Assembly: GCA_024180945.1 (NCBI GenBank)
Contig: JAKSGN010000022.1
Span: forward strand, 620,001 to 684,000
From: Macrophomina tecta
Lineage: Eukaryota; Ascomycota; Dothideomycetes; Botryosphaeriales; Botryosphaeriaceae
Length of the DNA stretch: 64,000 nt
Direction of reading: 5' to 3'
Shown: one piece after another, positions 1-14,063 of the stretch
How the letters are laid out: each line of letters opens with the position of its first letter
How positions within the stretch are numbered: position 1 is the first letter of the stretch
Position numbers and translations under genes: made by a program
Notes under the pieces: generated by a model
Seen by the model: the letters and a program-made list of their open reading frames with translations, nothing else
What the model was told of the DNA's origin: nothing
The model's database searches: none

Positions 1-1025
1 AGACGCTGCTGCTGCTCTCCAGCTCCAGCTCCAGCTCCAGCTCACAACATGCACTTGCACAACCTCACCCTTGCCGGAGATCGGTTGTCCATGCTCGCGC
101 ACGGCCAATGGGTGGCGGGGACTTTCTCTTCGCATGCTCCAGCGGAATGCCGTCGAAGGAGTCCGCCGCGGTGCGCCAGAAACCCGGCCACTGCGGGCCA
201 ATGGCCGCCACGCCTGTCATTCCATGCAGGCTGCAAGCCCGCGGCCGCCGCTTGGCTCGCCCGCCTGCTCCGCGACCTGTTCGCCAGCATGGATGCCCGC
301 TCTCGCTCGCGTCGGCCTTCTGATGTAATCTATCCCGTCCAACATCGTGCATGCAGCGGCACGCATCTGGACGCCGGCTGCTCATCGCAGCCTGCTCGAT
401 TATGCAGGGCGACGACGCTGCCCTTGGCGTGGCGCTGACACTGCGCGCCTTTAGGCGTCGTCCGCCTTCCGCGCTCGGGCCTGACAACCCGCCTCCTCCC
501 ACGGCAACAGCAGGGTATCCAGCAGCTCCGCGAGGCCCGTGGTTCGTGGTTGAGTGGCCAGATGCTTGGCGCGAGCCCTTCTTTCTCCACGTCCATCCTC
601 CAGGCCGGCATAGATCCGTACGAGCAGTGTCACGCAGCACTCTAGGCTGCTGGGCCTAGAGCAAACTCAGCTCATGTCCCCGCTCCCGCGCCGCCCCCTC
701 CCTGCGCCAGAAGCCGCTGGAACAGCCGCCATGGACCATTTCGCGGTGCGGCTCGTGGGACTGCGGTTGCGGTGCAAACCGCCATGGTGGCGTCTGGTGA
801 TGGCGTCCATTTCGGGCCAAGGCGATCGCTCACGTGCCGCTGTGGCGTTTCTCTTGCTGCGACCACTCCCCATATTCCCGCTTCCTCCGTTGACCGCATT
901 TGCAAACCATTGAGCCTATTATTGCCGCCCCGCCCTTTGCACCTCGCCCTTGCCTGCTGCTGCCAGCCTGACTTAATCAACCTCGTCAATCCCACCCCGG
1001 TCGACGGCTTGCGCTAGCTGGATGG
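1..1025. other. Gene-free left end, upstream of YPT35
   Basis: GC-rich sequence with overlapping open frames on both strands, none of which resembles a protein I recognise. A short CCAGCT hexamer repeat lies near position 15-43. The last 100 bases probably hold the YPT35 promoter and leader. A gene cut by the left edge cannot be excluded. Confidence 0.5.
15..43. repeat. Short CCAGCT hexamer repeat
   Basis: About four tandem copies of the six-base unit are visible directly after a GCT trinucleotide run. It does not sit in a recognised gene. Confidence 0.7.
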
Positions 1026-2004
1026 ATGGAGTCTGCGGGCTCTAACACTCCCAGCCACCCCGCGCAAAACGGCCATGTCGCAACCCCGGACACCAGCGAG
1101 GCGTCCACCGCCCATGATCACCACATAGTTCCACCGTACTGGTCAGGGCACAAGCGCCGCGACTCCGTCGGTAGTGACGCCTCGCTTGAACATGACAGGC
1201 CGGCGCCCATCCGTCTCGAGGACCACACAGTCGAGGGCTCTGACCAGAACAGAGCTCTCTGGGCCAAACACGTCACCATCGATGACTTTGTCATTGTAAG
1301 TGGCAATGTCCCCGGTATGGGCGACTACGTGGTCTGGAATTGCACAGTACAAACCCTCGATGTGTGTTTCATCTCTTTGTGCAGCTGTCTCGAATGCGCA
1401 GTCACGCTGATCATGAGACAGGGCGGGCCCATGAAGATCAGGAAGCGGTATGCGTGAATGGATTAGCTATGACGTCCATGGTCTGATGCAGCCGCAGGTA
1501 TTCCGAGTTTGACGAGCTGCGGCGCCGCCTCGCGCAGACGTTCCCACATGCCGAATCGTCGATGCCCCAGCTCCCTCCCAAGAGCGTGATCTGTAAATCA
1601 ATCCCTTATCCGCATTGGGAAGATTGGTGCTGACAGTCTCGAGCCCGGTTTCGCCCACGTTTCCTGGAGAGACGAAAGGAGGGACTTGCGTACTTCCTAA
1701 AGTAGGTCAACTCTGCTTCTGCACTTGTCGTGCGAGTGAGATGTGCCTGTTAAGGTGGCGGCCCGCAGACGCTGTTGGGCATGTCTAAGACTTCGATCTG
1801 TGCCGACCGCATGTTTGGGTGCTCTTATCTACACACATAAGCGCTCCGGCCGCCATGGAAAGCCCTTCCCAGCACATCTTGCTTGGCATGCACGACATAT
1901 TCCTCCTGATAACCTAGACAATACCACTGACAGTGTCTAGTTGCATTCTCCTAAACCCTGAGTTCTCTTCATCTCCTGTGCTCAAGGAATTTCTTTTCCC
2001 TTAA
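1026..2004 (+). CDS. YPT35: PX-domain protein Ypt35
   Basis: Predicted 192-residue endosomal/vacuolar PX protein. Proteins of the Ypt35 family bind phosphoinositides through the PX domain; in budding yeast Ypt35 recruits the lipid-transfer protein Vps13. Five exons: 1026-1361, 1422-1447, 1498-1592, 1644-1701, 1941-2004. The first ~75 residues are polar and probably disordered. The PX domain runs from about residue 75 to the end: WAKHVTIDDF opens it, then an RKRYSEFDELRRRL segment carrying the lipid-binding basic residues, the LPPKS proline turn, PRFLERRKEGL, and the closing LLNPEF...LKEFLF helix. The whole gene is little more than the PX domain, as expected for Ypt35. Intron 3 must use the acceptor CTCGAG (ending 1643), because the nearer CTGACAG acceptor breaks the frame. 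Intron 4 is unusually long (239 bases). Start is the first ATG of the frame. Family assignment is firm; exact exon borders are inferred. Confidence 0.85.
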
Positions 2005-2816
2005 GACATAGCTTCTAGCGAATGTAGCCCATCCACACGGATAATGTTTCATGCTAACCCAGAACACGCCGGTACGGGTGTCAAGGAGTAAATATTGAGG
2101 GGTCCAGGGCTGCTCCAGAAAGTGTGTTCTTCGTCCCGGCGGGCCACGTGAAGTTTATCGCCGCCGTAGGAGTCTTCTGGGAGCCCGGTGGATCTCGTAT
2201 TATCTTCATCAACCACACTGATACCTCTATGTAAAAGGTGGCAGCGTGCGAATTGCGACAGGTTCAGTAGCAACAAATCTGTTTCGAGCAAAGATAGTGG
2301 TCATTAGAGGGTTGTGCAGAAGTGGTGGCCAGCAGGCGTCGTCCGGTAGCACGGCGGTGAGGGTTGAGGTCGACGGGCATCGTTACATCTGCGTCGGTAC
2401 TATACGCGCAGCAGCGTGTGTTTGCACGCAAGCTTCCCCGGCGCGCGTTTGACGGCGGAGGGTTGCACTCGAGGTGCCGTGCGAACCTTATGCTCGCCGT
2501 CTATTCGACCCAGTCGTGCGCAACTCCAGCTTGGGCGCTCTGACCATAATAGCACCACAATGATACTGCTGCGCGGCTGTAGATGCAAACCACTGTGCTT
2601 CTGGGGCGATCGTGAGCGTGCATGCGACGGTGAGCAGTGAAATGGATTTGTCCTTGCGAAACGGTTTCCCTTCGCCTACAGCCACGACCAAACTCAGAAG
2701 GGTCCCCTAACACGATCGCGGTACGCCCGAGCTCGCAAGCTTCTACAACGCCCGTCGAGAGCGGTGACCCTGAGACAAGAGCAGCAGAAAGATGACCTTG
2801 GGGGCCCCGGCAAACA
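2005..2816. other. Intergenic between YPT35 and SAS4
   Basis: About 0.8 kb between two plus-strand genes. It should hold the YPT35 3' end and the SAS4 promoter. A long minus-strand frame overlapping its right half and SAS4 is low complexity and looks like an antisense shadow. I see no gene. Confidence 0.5.
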
Positions 2817-4450
2817 ATGGTCAGCTCCTCGCGACCATTGAACCGCTCCTCAAGTGGGCGCTTCACACGTCGAGGTCCTAAAAATATCGCGACCGCCGAG
2901 TCAAACGAGAACCACGCAGAGCCCTCCGCAACCGCGCCCGCGTCGCAGGACGCGCTCCTCATCGCCCGCACGCCCGTCGCGCCGTCCGAGGACGATTCCG
3001 CGGCGCCCACGACCGACCAGACGCTGAAGCTGCTGGGCCCCCGCCCGGCGGCGAGGAATCGTGGCTCGTCGCGAAGGAAGGGCGCCACTCCGATCGCCAG
3101 CACTGAGCAACAGCAGCAGCACCCGAAACCTCCGACCAAAGTCACAGTCACACAGCCGCATGGGGGGCTGGTACAATCAACCAACGGCGTGCAAACTTCG
3201 CTCAACCTCCGCGAGGATGACGTCCCATCCCACTCCGCAACGCCCAAACCCGACGTACAGGGTGGCCTGGCGGTGCCCGCTGGAACATCACAATCTCAGG
3301 ACAAGCGGACGCTGAGAAGCCAGGATGGCGGTTCGCGCCTCAAGAGTGACTTGGCTATATATTTCCCGAACTACGACGATGTTATTGCCGGCGTTGAGAG
3401 AAAGCCAGGTACGTTGACGTGCCTATATCGTGCTGATATCAAAGCTGACGCCGGCCAGATTTTCTCGACATCGATGAGCCCATCCACATCATTGACGAGC
3501 CTCTCACCGACACCGTGCCTGCTTCTGGACCGGTGTTCTCGCTTTCTGCCTCCTCTTCAGCATCGGAAAAGCGGCGTTCCTCCCTGCTCACTGCCTCCCA
3601 TACCTCGTCCAATCTCGCCTCGACACTCAACGGGTACAAGCCATACGCCCAAGTGAACAGTGGCATACAAACTGTCGACTTTTCTACAATTGTCCGTCAC
3701 ACGCCACATCATATCACCAACGATCCTCTCGAGGATGATGTCTTCTTCAAGGCGCACAGGCGTGCTGAGCGCAAGGAAAAGCAACTACGGAACATCGAGA
3801 AGGAACGGGCCATGCACGAGAAAGTACAGCTAGAACGTCTATTAGACGGCTTGCTAGGCCACGACTGGCTACGCGTCATGGGCATCACTGGGATTACAGA
3901 CTCCGAGAAGAAAGAATTCGAACCAAAGCGAGACTATTTTATCTCAGAAGTCAGGGCATTAGTGGACAAATTCAGGATATGGAAGGAAGAGGAGAAGCGA
4001 TTGAGGATTGAGAAAGAACATGCTCAGCACGCAAAGGACGACGACGATGACGAAGCCGAGCAAAAGGGCGACCGAGCAGAGGAAGACAGCATTGGCGAGC
4101 CTCCGAACTCGAGCGATGTTGATGCTTGGGCAGCGCGGCAGTTGCAACAAGAAGCCATCTCCGCCAGCGGTTCCGCTAGCAAACCGCACAAACCTCGGCC
4201 TCCGCCAACTCATATCATATACCGCCCTCCTTCGCCAGAAAGACCTTTCACCTCATTCTACTCAAAGCCTCACCTCCGCGCTGCCGCCATGGGTAAACAG
4301 AGACACAGTCGTAACGTAACGGCCTTTGGGCAGCCGGTTCCCGAACCACCCGAAGAGGAGTTCTCCCTTCCCGGTGATTACCTTACACCTGAAGCATTAC
4401 GTGCGCACGCACGGAAAAGACGGAGGATGATGAGAGAAAAGAGGCAGTAA
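2817..4450 (+). CDS. SAS4: SAS4-domain protein (SAS acetyltransferase complex subunit 4)
   Basis: Predicted 527 residues from two exons, 2817-3408 and 3459-4450, with a 50-base intron. In yeast Sas4 bridges the MYST acetyltransferase Sas2 and Sas5 in the SAS complex that acetylates histone H4 K16 and sets silencing boundaries. The SAS4 domain lies at about residues 280-380: DPLEDDVFFKAHRRAERKEKQLRN, split here as DPLEDDVFFKAHRR then AERKEKQLRN, followed by a charged helix and the DWLRVMGITGI...EFEPKRDYF core. The first ~190 residues are Ser/Pro/Thr-rich and disordered. After the domain come an acidic Asp/Glu run and a basic tail ending RKRRRMMREKRQ, a likely nuclear-localisation signal. It is tandem with TAF2. 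An AATAAA-type signal follows at 4677. Domain call is firm; participation in a Sas2 complex in this fungus is inferred from family. Confidence 0.82.
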
Positions 4451-5303
4451 GCTTCTGAACATATGTAGCAGCATCTTTGCTTTCACACGGGCGTTTCTAC
4501 TAGGGCAATCCAAAGTCATGGTTAATGGGATATCCAGGCATTTCTCTTTCTCTTGTGGCCTGGCGTTTTCTCTGGGCTCGACGAGTGGGTCGGTCTTGCA
4601 TGGACTGTGGAAAAAGATAGGGCGAGCTGCTTTAGGCAGGACTGGCGGTGTACGCTATTCCTAGACTGCTGTTGTCAATAAATAAATGAATGCTTGAAAC
4701 TTATGTCTCTGTTGGAGCTCGAACTGCTGTGTAGGAATGGTGATTATCCCTTCTGCCTTACAGGTAAAAGACAGTCAATTAACGTTCTCTAGCAGCCGAA
4801 CTCATTTCGTGAAGTTTGGGAGTCGAATAACTACTTGAAGCCAAACCGTTATCAGCATTCACGAGCGATTTCTCTGTATCAAACCTTAGGCCGCTTGTGG
4901 GGAGTGAGTGTGGATGTAGGTCCATGGTGTTGAGGCGACGCGGTGCAACTGCTTGGCCCGTGCGCTACCGCGCGCCAGGAGTTGGAACGGGCGCGGGCGT
5001 CACAGGCTCCATCTCGCAGCATCACCGCGCGACGAACCTCGAGTTGCGACACCCCACTGCGCCCGACGCTTCCGCCCACTGACCGCCTCGGACCGTTACC
5101 CTCGCGCTCACCTAATCCCTCCGTCGCCGGCGCCATCGTCTGCCCTACAGCAACCTCCGAATCGCCTGCAACTTCTCCCCGACCGCGCGTTCGACCGTTC
5201 CGACCTCCGCGTCCCGCCTTCACCTAGCATGCGCACATAAATTCGGCGATGAGCAGGAGCACATCTCTACTCAGGATCGCAGGCTAGCACCTGGAACGGC
5301 ATC
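4451..5303. other. Intergenic between SAS4 and TAF2
   Basis: Holds the SAS4 3' end, with an AATAAATAAA-like signal near 4677-4686, and a C-rich promoter/leader for TAF2 over the last 300 bases. No gene recognised. Confidence 0.6.
4677..4688 (+). terminator. Candidate polyadenylation signal of SAS4
   Basis: An AATAAATAAATG stretch about 230 bases after the SAS4 stop codon is the best match to a eukaryotic cleavage/polyadenylation signal in this gap. Fungal signals are loose, so this is only a candidate. Confidence 0.4.
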
Positions 5304-8300
5304 ATGCCTGGTCCTTTCGACCCTCTCTTCTCGGCCACGGCCGCCGCCCCTCCACCATCCGAACCGTCGTTCAGCGTCTACTCGGCAAAAGTCGAGCTTG
5401 ACATCGACTTTCTAGCGCGGTCCGTTAAGGGTGTCGCCGAAATCAATGTCCAACCTCAATCCAAGGAACTTCCCTACGTACGCCTTCACTCCCGGCAGGC
5501 TCGCATCAAGAAGGTCACGGTAGAGGGACGCGACGCTAGATGGGAACATAACGACCCTCACTCGCACATTTACCTCTCGGAAAAGAGCACGGTCCATAAC
5601 CACAGGGCTTTACGGCAGAAGGTCGAGGAGGATGTCGGTGAGCTGGCCGAAGAGAACCTTTGGATATTTATCCCGCCGAGGGTGAAGATCAAGGAATTAG
5701 ATGCCTCGTCGCTGGATGCGCTCAGCACACTTGGCGACCTGCCAGCAGGCGGATCGCTGTTTGCGCCACTCAAGATCGTCATCCATTACGAAGTGAAGCA
5801 TTTTCGCGAGGGCTTGCACTTCGCTGGCCTAGAAGAGGGCGACACAAGATACCCTCACATCTACACCCAAAACAGCCAGTTCACCGGGTCAGCATCTTGC
5901 CTGTTTCCCTGCGTAGATGACGCAAGCGTGCGATATCCGTGGGAGATTTCCGTTAGGTGCCCAAGGACGATCGGTGATGTGTTCAAGAAAACTAGTACAC
6001 CTCTCGCAAACGGAGTAAACGGGCACGCCAGCTCCAGTCGTACACATACGAACGGCCTTCAGAATGGGGTCCATGACATCGACGGAGATATTGATATGTC
6101 CGATGCCGATGCGGATAACTTCGGTTTCTCTGAAGAGGACAAAGCACTGGAGATTTCCGTCATTTGCTCGGGGGACATGACTGATGATGTAGGTAGTCCT
6201 GCTAATGAATTGAAAAGAACGTTTCTGACGGTCACAGATCGTCGATCCAAAGGACCCTTCTCGAAAGACCGTAAGCTTCACCTGTGCAAATGCCGTCCTA
6301 CCACAGCACATCGCGCTTGTTGTCGGGCCCTTCGAACATGTCGATCTCTCGGATCTTCGTGAAAGCGACGATGACGAAATGATGGGCCAAGCTGCCATTC
6401 GTGTGCACGGTTTCTGTCTTCCAGGAAGGAGCGACGAAGTTAGAAACACGTGCATGGCTCTGGCGAAGGTATGTACTCATCTGTAACCTCTTCAATAAGT
6501 ACAAGTACTGAAGCCTGGAAAGGCGACCGACCATTTTAGCAAGACCTACATTTCTTATCCTTTTACCAGCTACAAGATCGTCTTCGTCGACGATCTTGTA
6601 CCTGACATCACACACACTGCCTCACTCACATTATGCAACAATTCTCTCCTTTATCCCGAGGATGTCTTGGATCCCTTATTCCCCGTCACTCGCAAATTGG
6701 TCCACGCTCTCGCTTTCCAATGGGTTGGAATCAACGTGATACCCAAAACTAGCCAAGATTGGTGGGTTATATACGCTCTCTCCCACTTCATGTCGGACGA
6801 CTTCTTGGAGCAGCTTTGTGGCCGAAATGAGCATCGCTTCCGCATGAAGCAGATGGCGGACAGAGTTGTTCAGCTTGACATCGACCGGCCATCTTTGCAA
6901 GTACTCGGAGACTATCTTGCAGTGGACCCGTCGGAGCTTGAGTTTATGGAGCTGAAGGCACCTTTGGTCATGTTCATTCTGAACCAAAAAATTAAGAGAA
7001 TGGCCAAGATGGGTGTGACAAAAATTATCTACAAGGTCCTACTGGCGGCCAAGACTGGGAAGCTTCAGAACGGTGCGATCTCAACCGAGGATTTTATCCA
7101 GATTGTTGACAAATATCTGGAAAGCAAGCCGATCCCAGATTTCTGGAGGCAATGGGTTTATGGCGCGGGCTGTCCGCACTTTTACGTCACTCAGCGCTTC
7201 AACAAAAAGAAGTCAGTCATCGAGTTCGCAATCAGGCAAACACACGGTGATCGTAGCGAGCTGGAGGAGAAGGCGCAAGACCTCGATCCATCCACTTTTC
7301 TGAAGGAAGTCAATGAGCACCAAAGCGGCATGTCCAAGAAGAAGCCCACGAGAGTCTTCACTGGAGCCATGACCGTCACTGTCCATGAAGCTGACGGAAC
7401 CCCATACGATCACATCATCCCCATCAACGACATGACCACCAGGTTTGATGCGCCTTATAATACGAAGTACACTCGGCTAAAACGGAACCGGCGGCAAAAA
7501 GAGAGAGCTGCTGCTGCACAGGGGATTGATCTCAACGGAGACGGCGAGCTCCCGGATGAGATTCCTCTCTACTGTTTGGGCGATGTGTTGGATACTGAAA
7601 AGGAGATACAGGAGTGGAATTTCGATGAATGGACCAAGGAGGAAGAGGAGACTATGTCTAATGAGCAGTTCGAGTGGATTCGAGTTGACGCAGATTTCGA
7701 GTGGATCGCTAAAATCACCTTCAGCCAGCCTCTTTGGATGTTGGTCGCTCAGCTGCAACAGGATCCCGATGTCGTCGCTCAAGCTGAGGCGTTGCAATCA
7801 TTATCTGCACAAAGGCCAAGCAAGCTAATTTCCACTTACCTTACTCGAACTGTCATGGACCGCCGGTATTTCCACGGCATACGAACAATGGCCGCCGAAT
7901 CACTCGCGAAATGCGCCATCCCCAGGATTGATGATGTTGACCTCAACTGGATCGGCCTTTCTCATCTCGAAAAGGTTTTCCAGGAGCTTTTCTGCCTTCC
8001 AGACTCGCAAATGGTCCGATCCAATGACTTCTCGGATAGAAGTCAGTATCTAGTACAATGCGCGATCCCCAGGGCCATTGCAAAGGTCCGTGAACCGTCT
8101 GGAAAGGGGCTCATGAGAGCGAAGAAGTGGATTCTCGACAAGCTGAAGTTCAATGACAACTCACATAACGAGTACTCTGATTGCTACTATGTGGCAACAC
8201 TCTTGTCTGCGCTTGCTCAGCAGCTCGCCTACAAAGATGTAAGCACCATCAGCTTCGACTTTGACGAGGATGAGCAGGACGAGATCGATTTTCAGCGGGA

Positions 8301-9906
8301 TGCCCTCAATGAAATTGAGCGCCATCGCCGGCTGGATGAGTGGATACCGTCCTACCAGAACGTCGTTACAGTAACTGCGCTTCAATGCCAGGGTCTGCTC
8401 ATGGAGAACGGTATAATACCACGCAAAATCCTGGACTTCTTACAGTATGCCAAACCTGGCGCTGCAGAAAGCGTTCGTCTAAAGGCTTTGGAATGCCTTG
8501 TCGACCTCAACATGATGAAGCACCCAGCCATCCTCCGGTACCTGATCTTCACCCTCTCCTACGACCCGTCTCCGTATATGCGCGAGAACCTCTACTACCT
8601 GATCGGTCGTGGCCTAGCCCGCATTGCAATAGGCGACAAAAAGGAGGACACGTCAAACCAGGTCTTCGGTGGCTTGGTCATTGAGCAGGAGACGTCAACG
8701 GAGAGCCGTGCTGCCATGCTTGAGCGGACTCAGACGCTAGAGGGTGCGATCAAGGCGCTCAAGGATGAGCTCGGAGGTAACGAGGTGCTTAAGGAGCAAC
8801 TACGCAATGCGCTTAAATCGCCATTCCCTAGCTTGAAAGAGTGGGTTCGATTGCTGGATATTTGCAGTCTCATATACGAGCCCAAGAATTCTCTTGAGGT
8901 GACGATAAGATACCCCTACTACTGGAAGGTTGCACATCAAGGAAAGGGTTATATGCGCTTCTACCGTAGCACAAACCGCAGGACGAAGCCTCTAAGCAAG
9001 ATCAGAGAGGAACAGGCACCGCTGCTGCAACAGAAGGAGGCACAAAAACGAAGGCGACCGTCTGTTGCTGACGAGCCGAATAAACGCCAGCACATTGCTC
9101 CTCCCGCAGTAGTACCCAAGGTCAATGGCACGCCCTCGCTGAAGATCAGTCTCAAGAAAACCCTTCCCGGAACTTCTTCGTCTACTTCGTCTCCGGTTGC
9201 ATCCTTCAAACCGCCTACTCCTGGACCCATTGTCAAGCCACCAACACCGGGCCCATCCGTTAAGCCAGCAACGACAAGTCCCGCTGTCAAGCCACCAACT
9301 CCAGGCCCGTCAGTCAAACCGCCGAATGCAGGACCGATATCAAGGCCTGCATCTCCGTTTATGAAACCGACATTCTCACAACCCAACAAAGTTCCGACTC
9401 CAAGCCATTCAAGAGCACCTACACCAAGCTCTACCACCTCAGATCGGGTAGAGAGGTCTGAAAAGCATGATAGGCCAGATAAGCCGAAGAAACCTCGACG
9501 CAAGATTGTCAGGCTCAAGGTGAACCCGGAGAAGCTACGGCAGATCACCTCTCGACCGCCAATGCCCCGCATGCTGTCTCATCATAAAGCACCAGGAGTA
9601 AAGAGCTCGCATCCATACAAGCACGACAGGCAGTCCGGTATCCCGAAGCCGAAGCCGAAGCCGCAGCCGCAGCCGCAGCGGCAAGAGTCGAATAATCCCA
9701 TGGTTCGTGCCGAGCCCAAGGGCCCCCCGGCCGAACAGAAGCCGCTCTACCTTCCTATGCCGCCACCGCCGGCTACGCAGGCGTCTGGTGCGCTGCCTTC
9801 GGCGCCACCTTCAGCGAGCCCACCTGCCTCGACCCCCGATGGAGAGAGGAAGCCGTTAAAGCTGAAGCTGAAATTTGGAGCAATGAAGAAGAAGGATGGC
9901 GAGTAG
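5304..9906 (+). CDS. TAF2: TFIID subunit 2 (TAF2)
   Basis: Predicted 1499 residues from three exons: 5304-6188, 6238-6468, about 6523-9906. TAF2 is the largest TFIID subunit after TAF1 and contacts the core promoter around the initiator. The protein begins with an M1-aminopeptidase-like fold (about residues 20-500): FSVYSAKVELDIDF, VRLHSRQARIKKV, GLHFAG, and SYKIVFVDDL are all typical. It lacks the HEXXH zinc site, as TAF2 does. A long helical-repeat region follows (WIRVDADFEWIAKI, NGIIPRKILDFLQYA, RENLYYLIGRGL). The final ~280 residues are disordered, with repeated KPPTPGP units near 9214-9330, a basic KPKKPRRKIVRLKV patch, and a C-terminal KLKLKFGAMKKK. Intron 2's acceptor is ambiguous between 6513 and 6522; the latter gives MALAKATDHFSKTY, close to the family. 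Start is the first ATG after a C-rich leader. Confidence 0.9.
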
Positions 9907-9980
9907 TACAGGACGGTAGTGGTCGAGCATAGGTCATCAAAGCAGCTGCTTGTAAGGCTGTACAGAAAAAAAGGAGAATT

Positions 9981-10010
9981 AAAAAAAAAAAAAAAAAAAA
10001 AGGGGGGGGG
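9981..10010. repeat. Poly-A then poly-G homopolymer junction
   Basis: Twenty-one A bases are followed directly by nine G bases, 75 bases after the TAF2 stop codon. Length may be inexact because such runs are hard to sequence. Confidence 0.85.
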
Positions 10011-10699
10011 TCTTGTGACAGGTCATTCTCTCTCGCTCACATACAAAATGGGATTAATGGTACAGCGGCTTCAAATCAAAAAGAAAAAGTGGACAGGCCG
10101 TGTCTTCTGGGTTCTTTTCTTTACGGCATGGCGTTCCCGGCCCGGGGTGGGGCACATAGCGGAGGAGTCCTTTATTCTTATCTTCACACGGATGAGGCGG
10201 AAAAAAGGCGGACTAATATTCGAACGGCTTCGTTTACCATTAGGATTGATCTTTTGGGCATTCGCTGTTTCCTTGTCTGTTCGGCTGCGGGAAATTGAGA
10301 GACGGCACGGTCGCCACGGAGGAAGACAGCGGTCACGGCAGTCCCCTTGGTGGTTTTGAGGCGTGGAAGGGCGGGTTGGGACTCCTGACGTGTTGGGAGT
10401 CAGTGGTCGGACGTAGTGGGAGGCAAGGGAAGCAGGGCTGCAGACTCCCGCGACACGGCCGTAAACGGCGAAGCTTTAGCGTACTTAATGGAGCTTGACA
10501 AGGCGATAACACAATTTTTCCTCATCGGCGTCAAGGCCGGCAGGGCCAGGGCACGTGAAGCAATGGCAAGGCAAGGCGGTCGGCAAACACAGCGTGGCGC
10601 ACGGGCCGGATTCTGGCGAGAGAGGCAGGGATTCGACCGCGCCTCCGCCTTTACTAACCACGGCCCAGGCGAATTTTCAATTTTTAAAAGTTCACGCTG

Positions 10700-10763
10700 A
10701 GCGCGCCATTCTTCCTCCCCACCCCTCACCTCCAACCCTCCCAAAAAATATCCTCCAGCAACC
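10700..10763 (+). promoter_or_regulatory. Pyrimidine-rich leader and start context of SSB
   Basis: The 60 bases before the ATG are strongly C/T-rich, ending in CAACCATGAG, a good fungal start context. Pyrimidine-rich leaders are typical of highly expressed fungal genes. A single GAATTTTC pair at 10671 resembles half of a heat-shock element but is not enough to call one. Confidence 0.5.
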
Positions 10764-12981
<2,218 letters not shown>

Positions 12982-13551
12982 ATGGATGGCGCAGCAGGGT
13001 ATGCGCAAGGGGTTTCGGGTTTCATTTCCTAGGTTCTTCTCTTTTTCATATCTAGACTGGCGGGTGCATTTGGGCTTCAAAAAAGTGACTGTTACGATGG
13101 CTTGACATGCACCTTCTGTTAGTCTCTTCCCCGGTTACGAGTGAGTGGTTCTTGGCCTGATATGCACACTTGAACAACAACAAACCAAAAAAGTTATCCC
13201 GGCATATTCAAAAGCGATCCGGTTGGGAATACGAAAAGAGATCGCGGATATACGTAGGACGCGTAACGTGGTCGGGAATTATGAGAACATCTTTATACCT
13301 TCACACCGATGTCTCCGTGCGTATGAGAAGTGAGCTGGTCACCTTATGTGTCATGTACTTGACTTTTGTATGTCTGCTGTCGCTGTCTGTAGTGATGCTG
13401 TCTATATGGATGTGTGATTCTGATGCGTAAGTTCTTTGGCTTAATGAACTTGACCTGCCCACGCTGTTGCCAAAGTTCCGCGCACTGCGAAACCAACCCA
13501 GAGAGCAATAACCGCTTTATTACAACCTACTCTATCCCGTGGAGAGTAGAA

Positions 13552-13610
13552 GCATTCGTCCAGACGTAAACGCATAGAGAAAATAGTAACGCGTGCGTCC
13601 GGATGAATGC
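13552..13610. repeat. Imperfect inverted repeat, with a third copy at 14049
   Basis: The 15-base arm at 13552-13566 (GCATTCGTCCAGACG) pairs with 13596-13610 read on the other strand (GCATTCATCCGGACG), 13 of 15 matching. A third, direct copy at 14049-14063 (GCATTCGCCCGGACG) matches both at 13 to 14 positions. All differences are transitions. It could be the end of a small inverted-repeat element or a regulatory palindrome. Confidence 0.55.
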
Positions 13611-14048
13611 GTCAACTCCCTACGCACATATATGTATACGCCGACATTGCGAGACGACCCCCGTTGCAGGGGCACAGAATTATTTCAACCGCGTGCTATC
13701 CTCGAGCGTCACTTGACGAGATCATACTACGACTGTATCTTAGCCCCTTCGAATCGGTGTGGTGGCCTCTTCGACGGTTTCTGGGCGCTGTTTCCACGTT
13801 CTCGATCCGGTGGACAATGCTCTCTCTACAAAGCTCTCTGGATGAGGACACGGCAAGTCGTGGCGCCGGACAGACCTACCCTGATAGGAAGTTGTCCGGC
13901 CGCAAGCGGTGTGCACGAAACAATGGACACCGTAATGTCCGGCAGTGTGCTTGTGCTGATCTTAGTGTCTCTATGAAGCAGGTAACTGAGGTCGTCCGAG
14001 AAGTCATTGCAAACCGCAACCGCATGAATGGATGTATGGGGGGTGGAA

Positions 14049-14063
14049 GCATTCGCCCGGACG
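14049..14063. repeat. Third copy of the 15-base GCATTC motif
   Basis: Direct-orientation copy of the arm at 13552, about 500 bases away. The match continues for a few bases on both sides (GGAAGCATTC...GACGCAAA versus AGAAGCATTC...GACGTAAA). Confidence 0.55.

Larger units (their letters stand above)
9907..10763. other. TAF2 3' region and SSB promoter
   Basis: The left half holds a homopolymer block (A then G) within 110 bases of the TAF2 stop. A plus-strand open frame across it is simple-sequence derived and not credible. The right half is the promoter of the Hsp70 gene and ends in a C/T-rich leader. No gene seen. Confidence 0.6.

Noticed and set aside
2501..3247. 248-residue minus-strand open frame opposite SAS4
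   Set aside because: Overlaps a confidently identified gene, has Cys-run and low-complexity composition, and no family resemblance.
9919..10359. 146-residue plus-strand frame after TAF2
   Set aside because: Built largely from poly-Lys/Gly codons of the homopolymer run and the TAF2 3' flank.
10671..10700. Heat-shock element upstream of SSB
   Set aside because: Only one GAAnnTTC pair is present; three alternating units are normally needed, and Ssb genes are not usually heat-induced.
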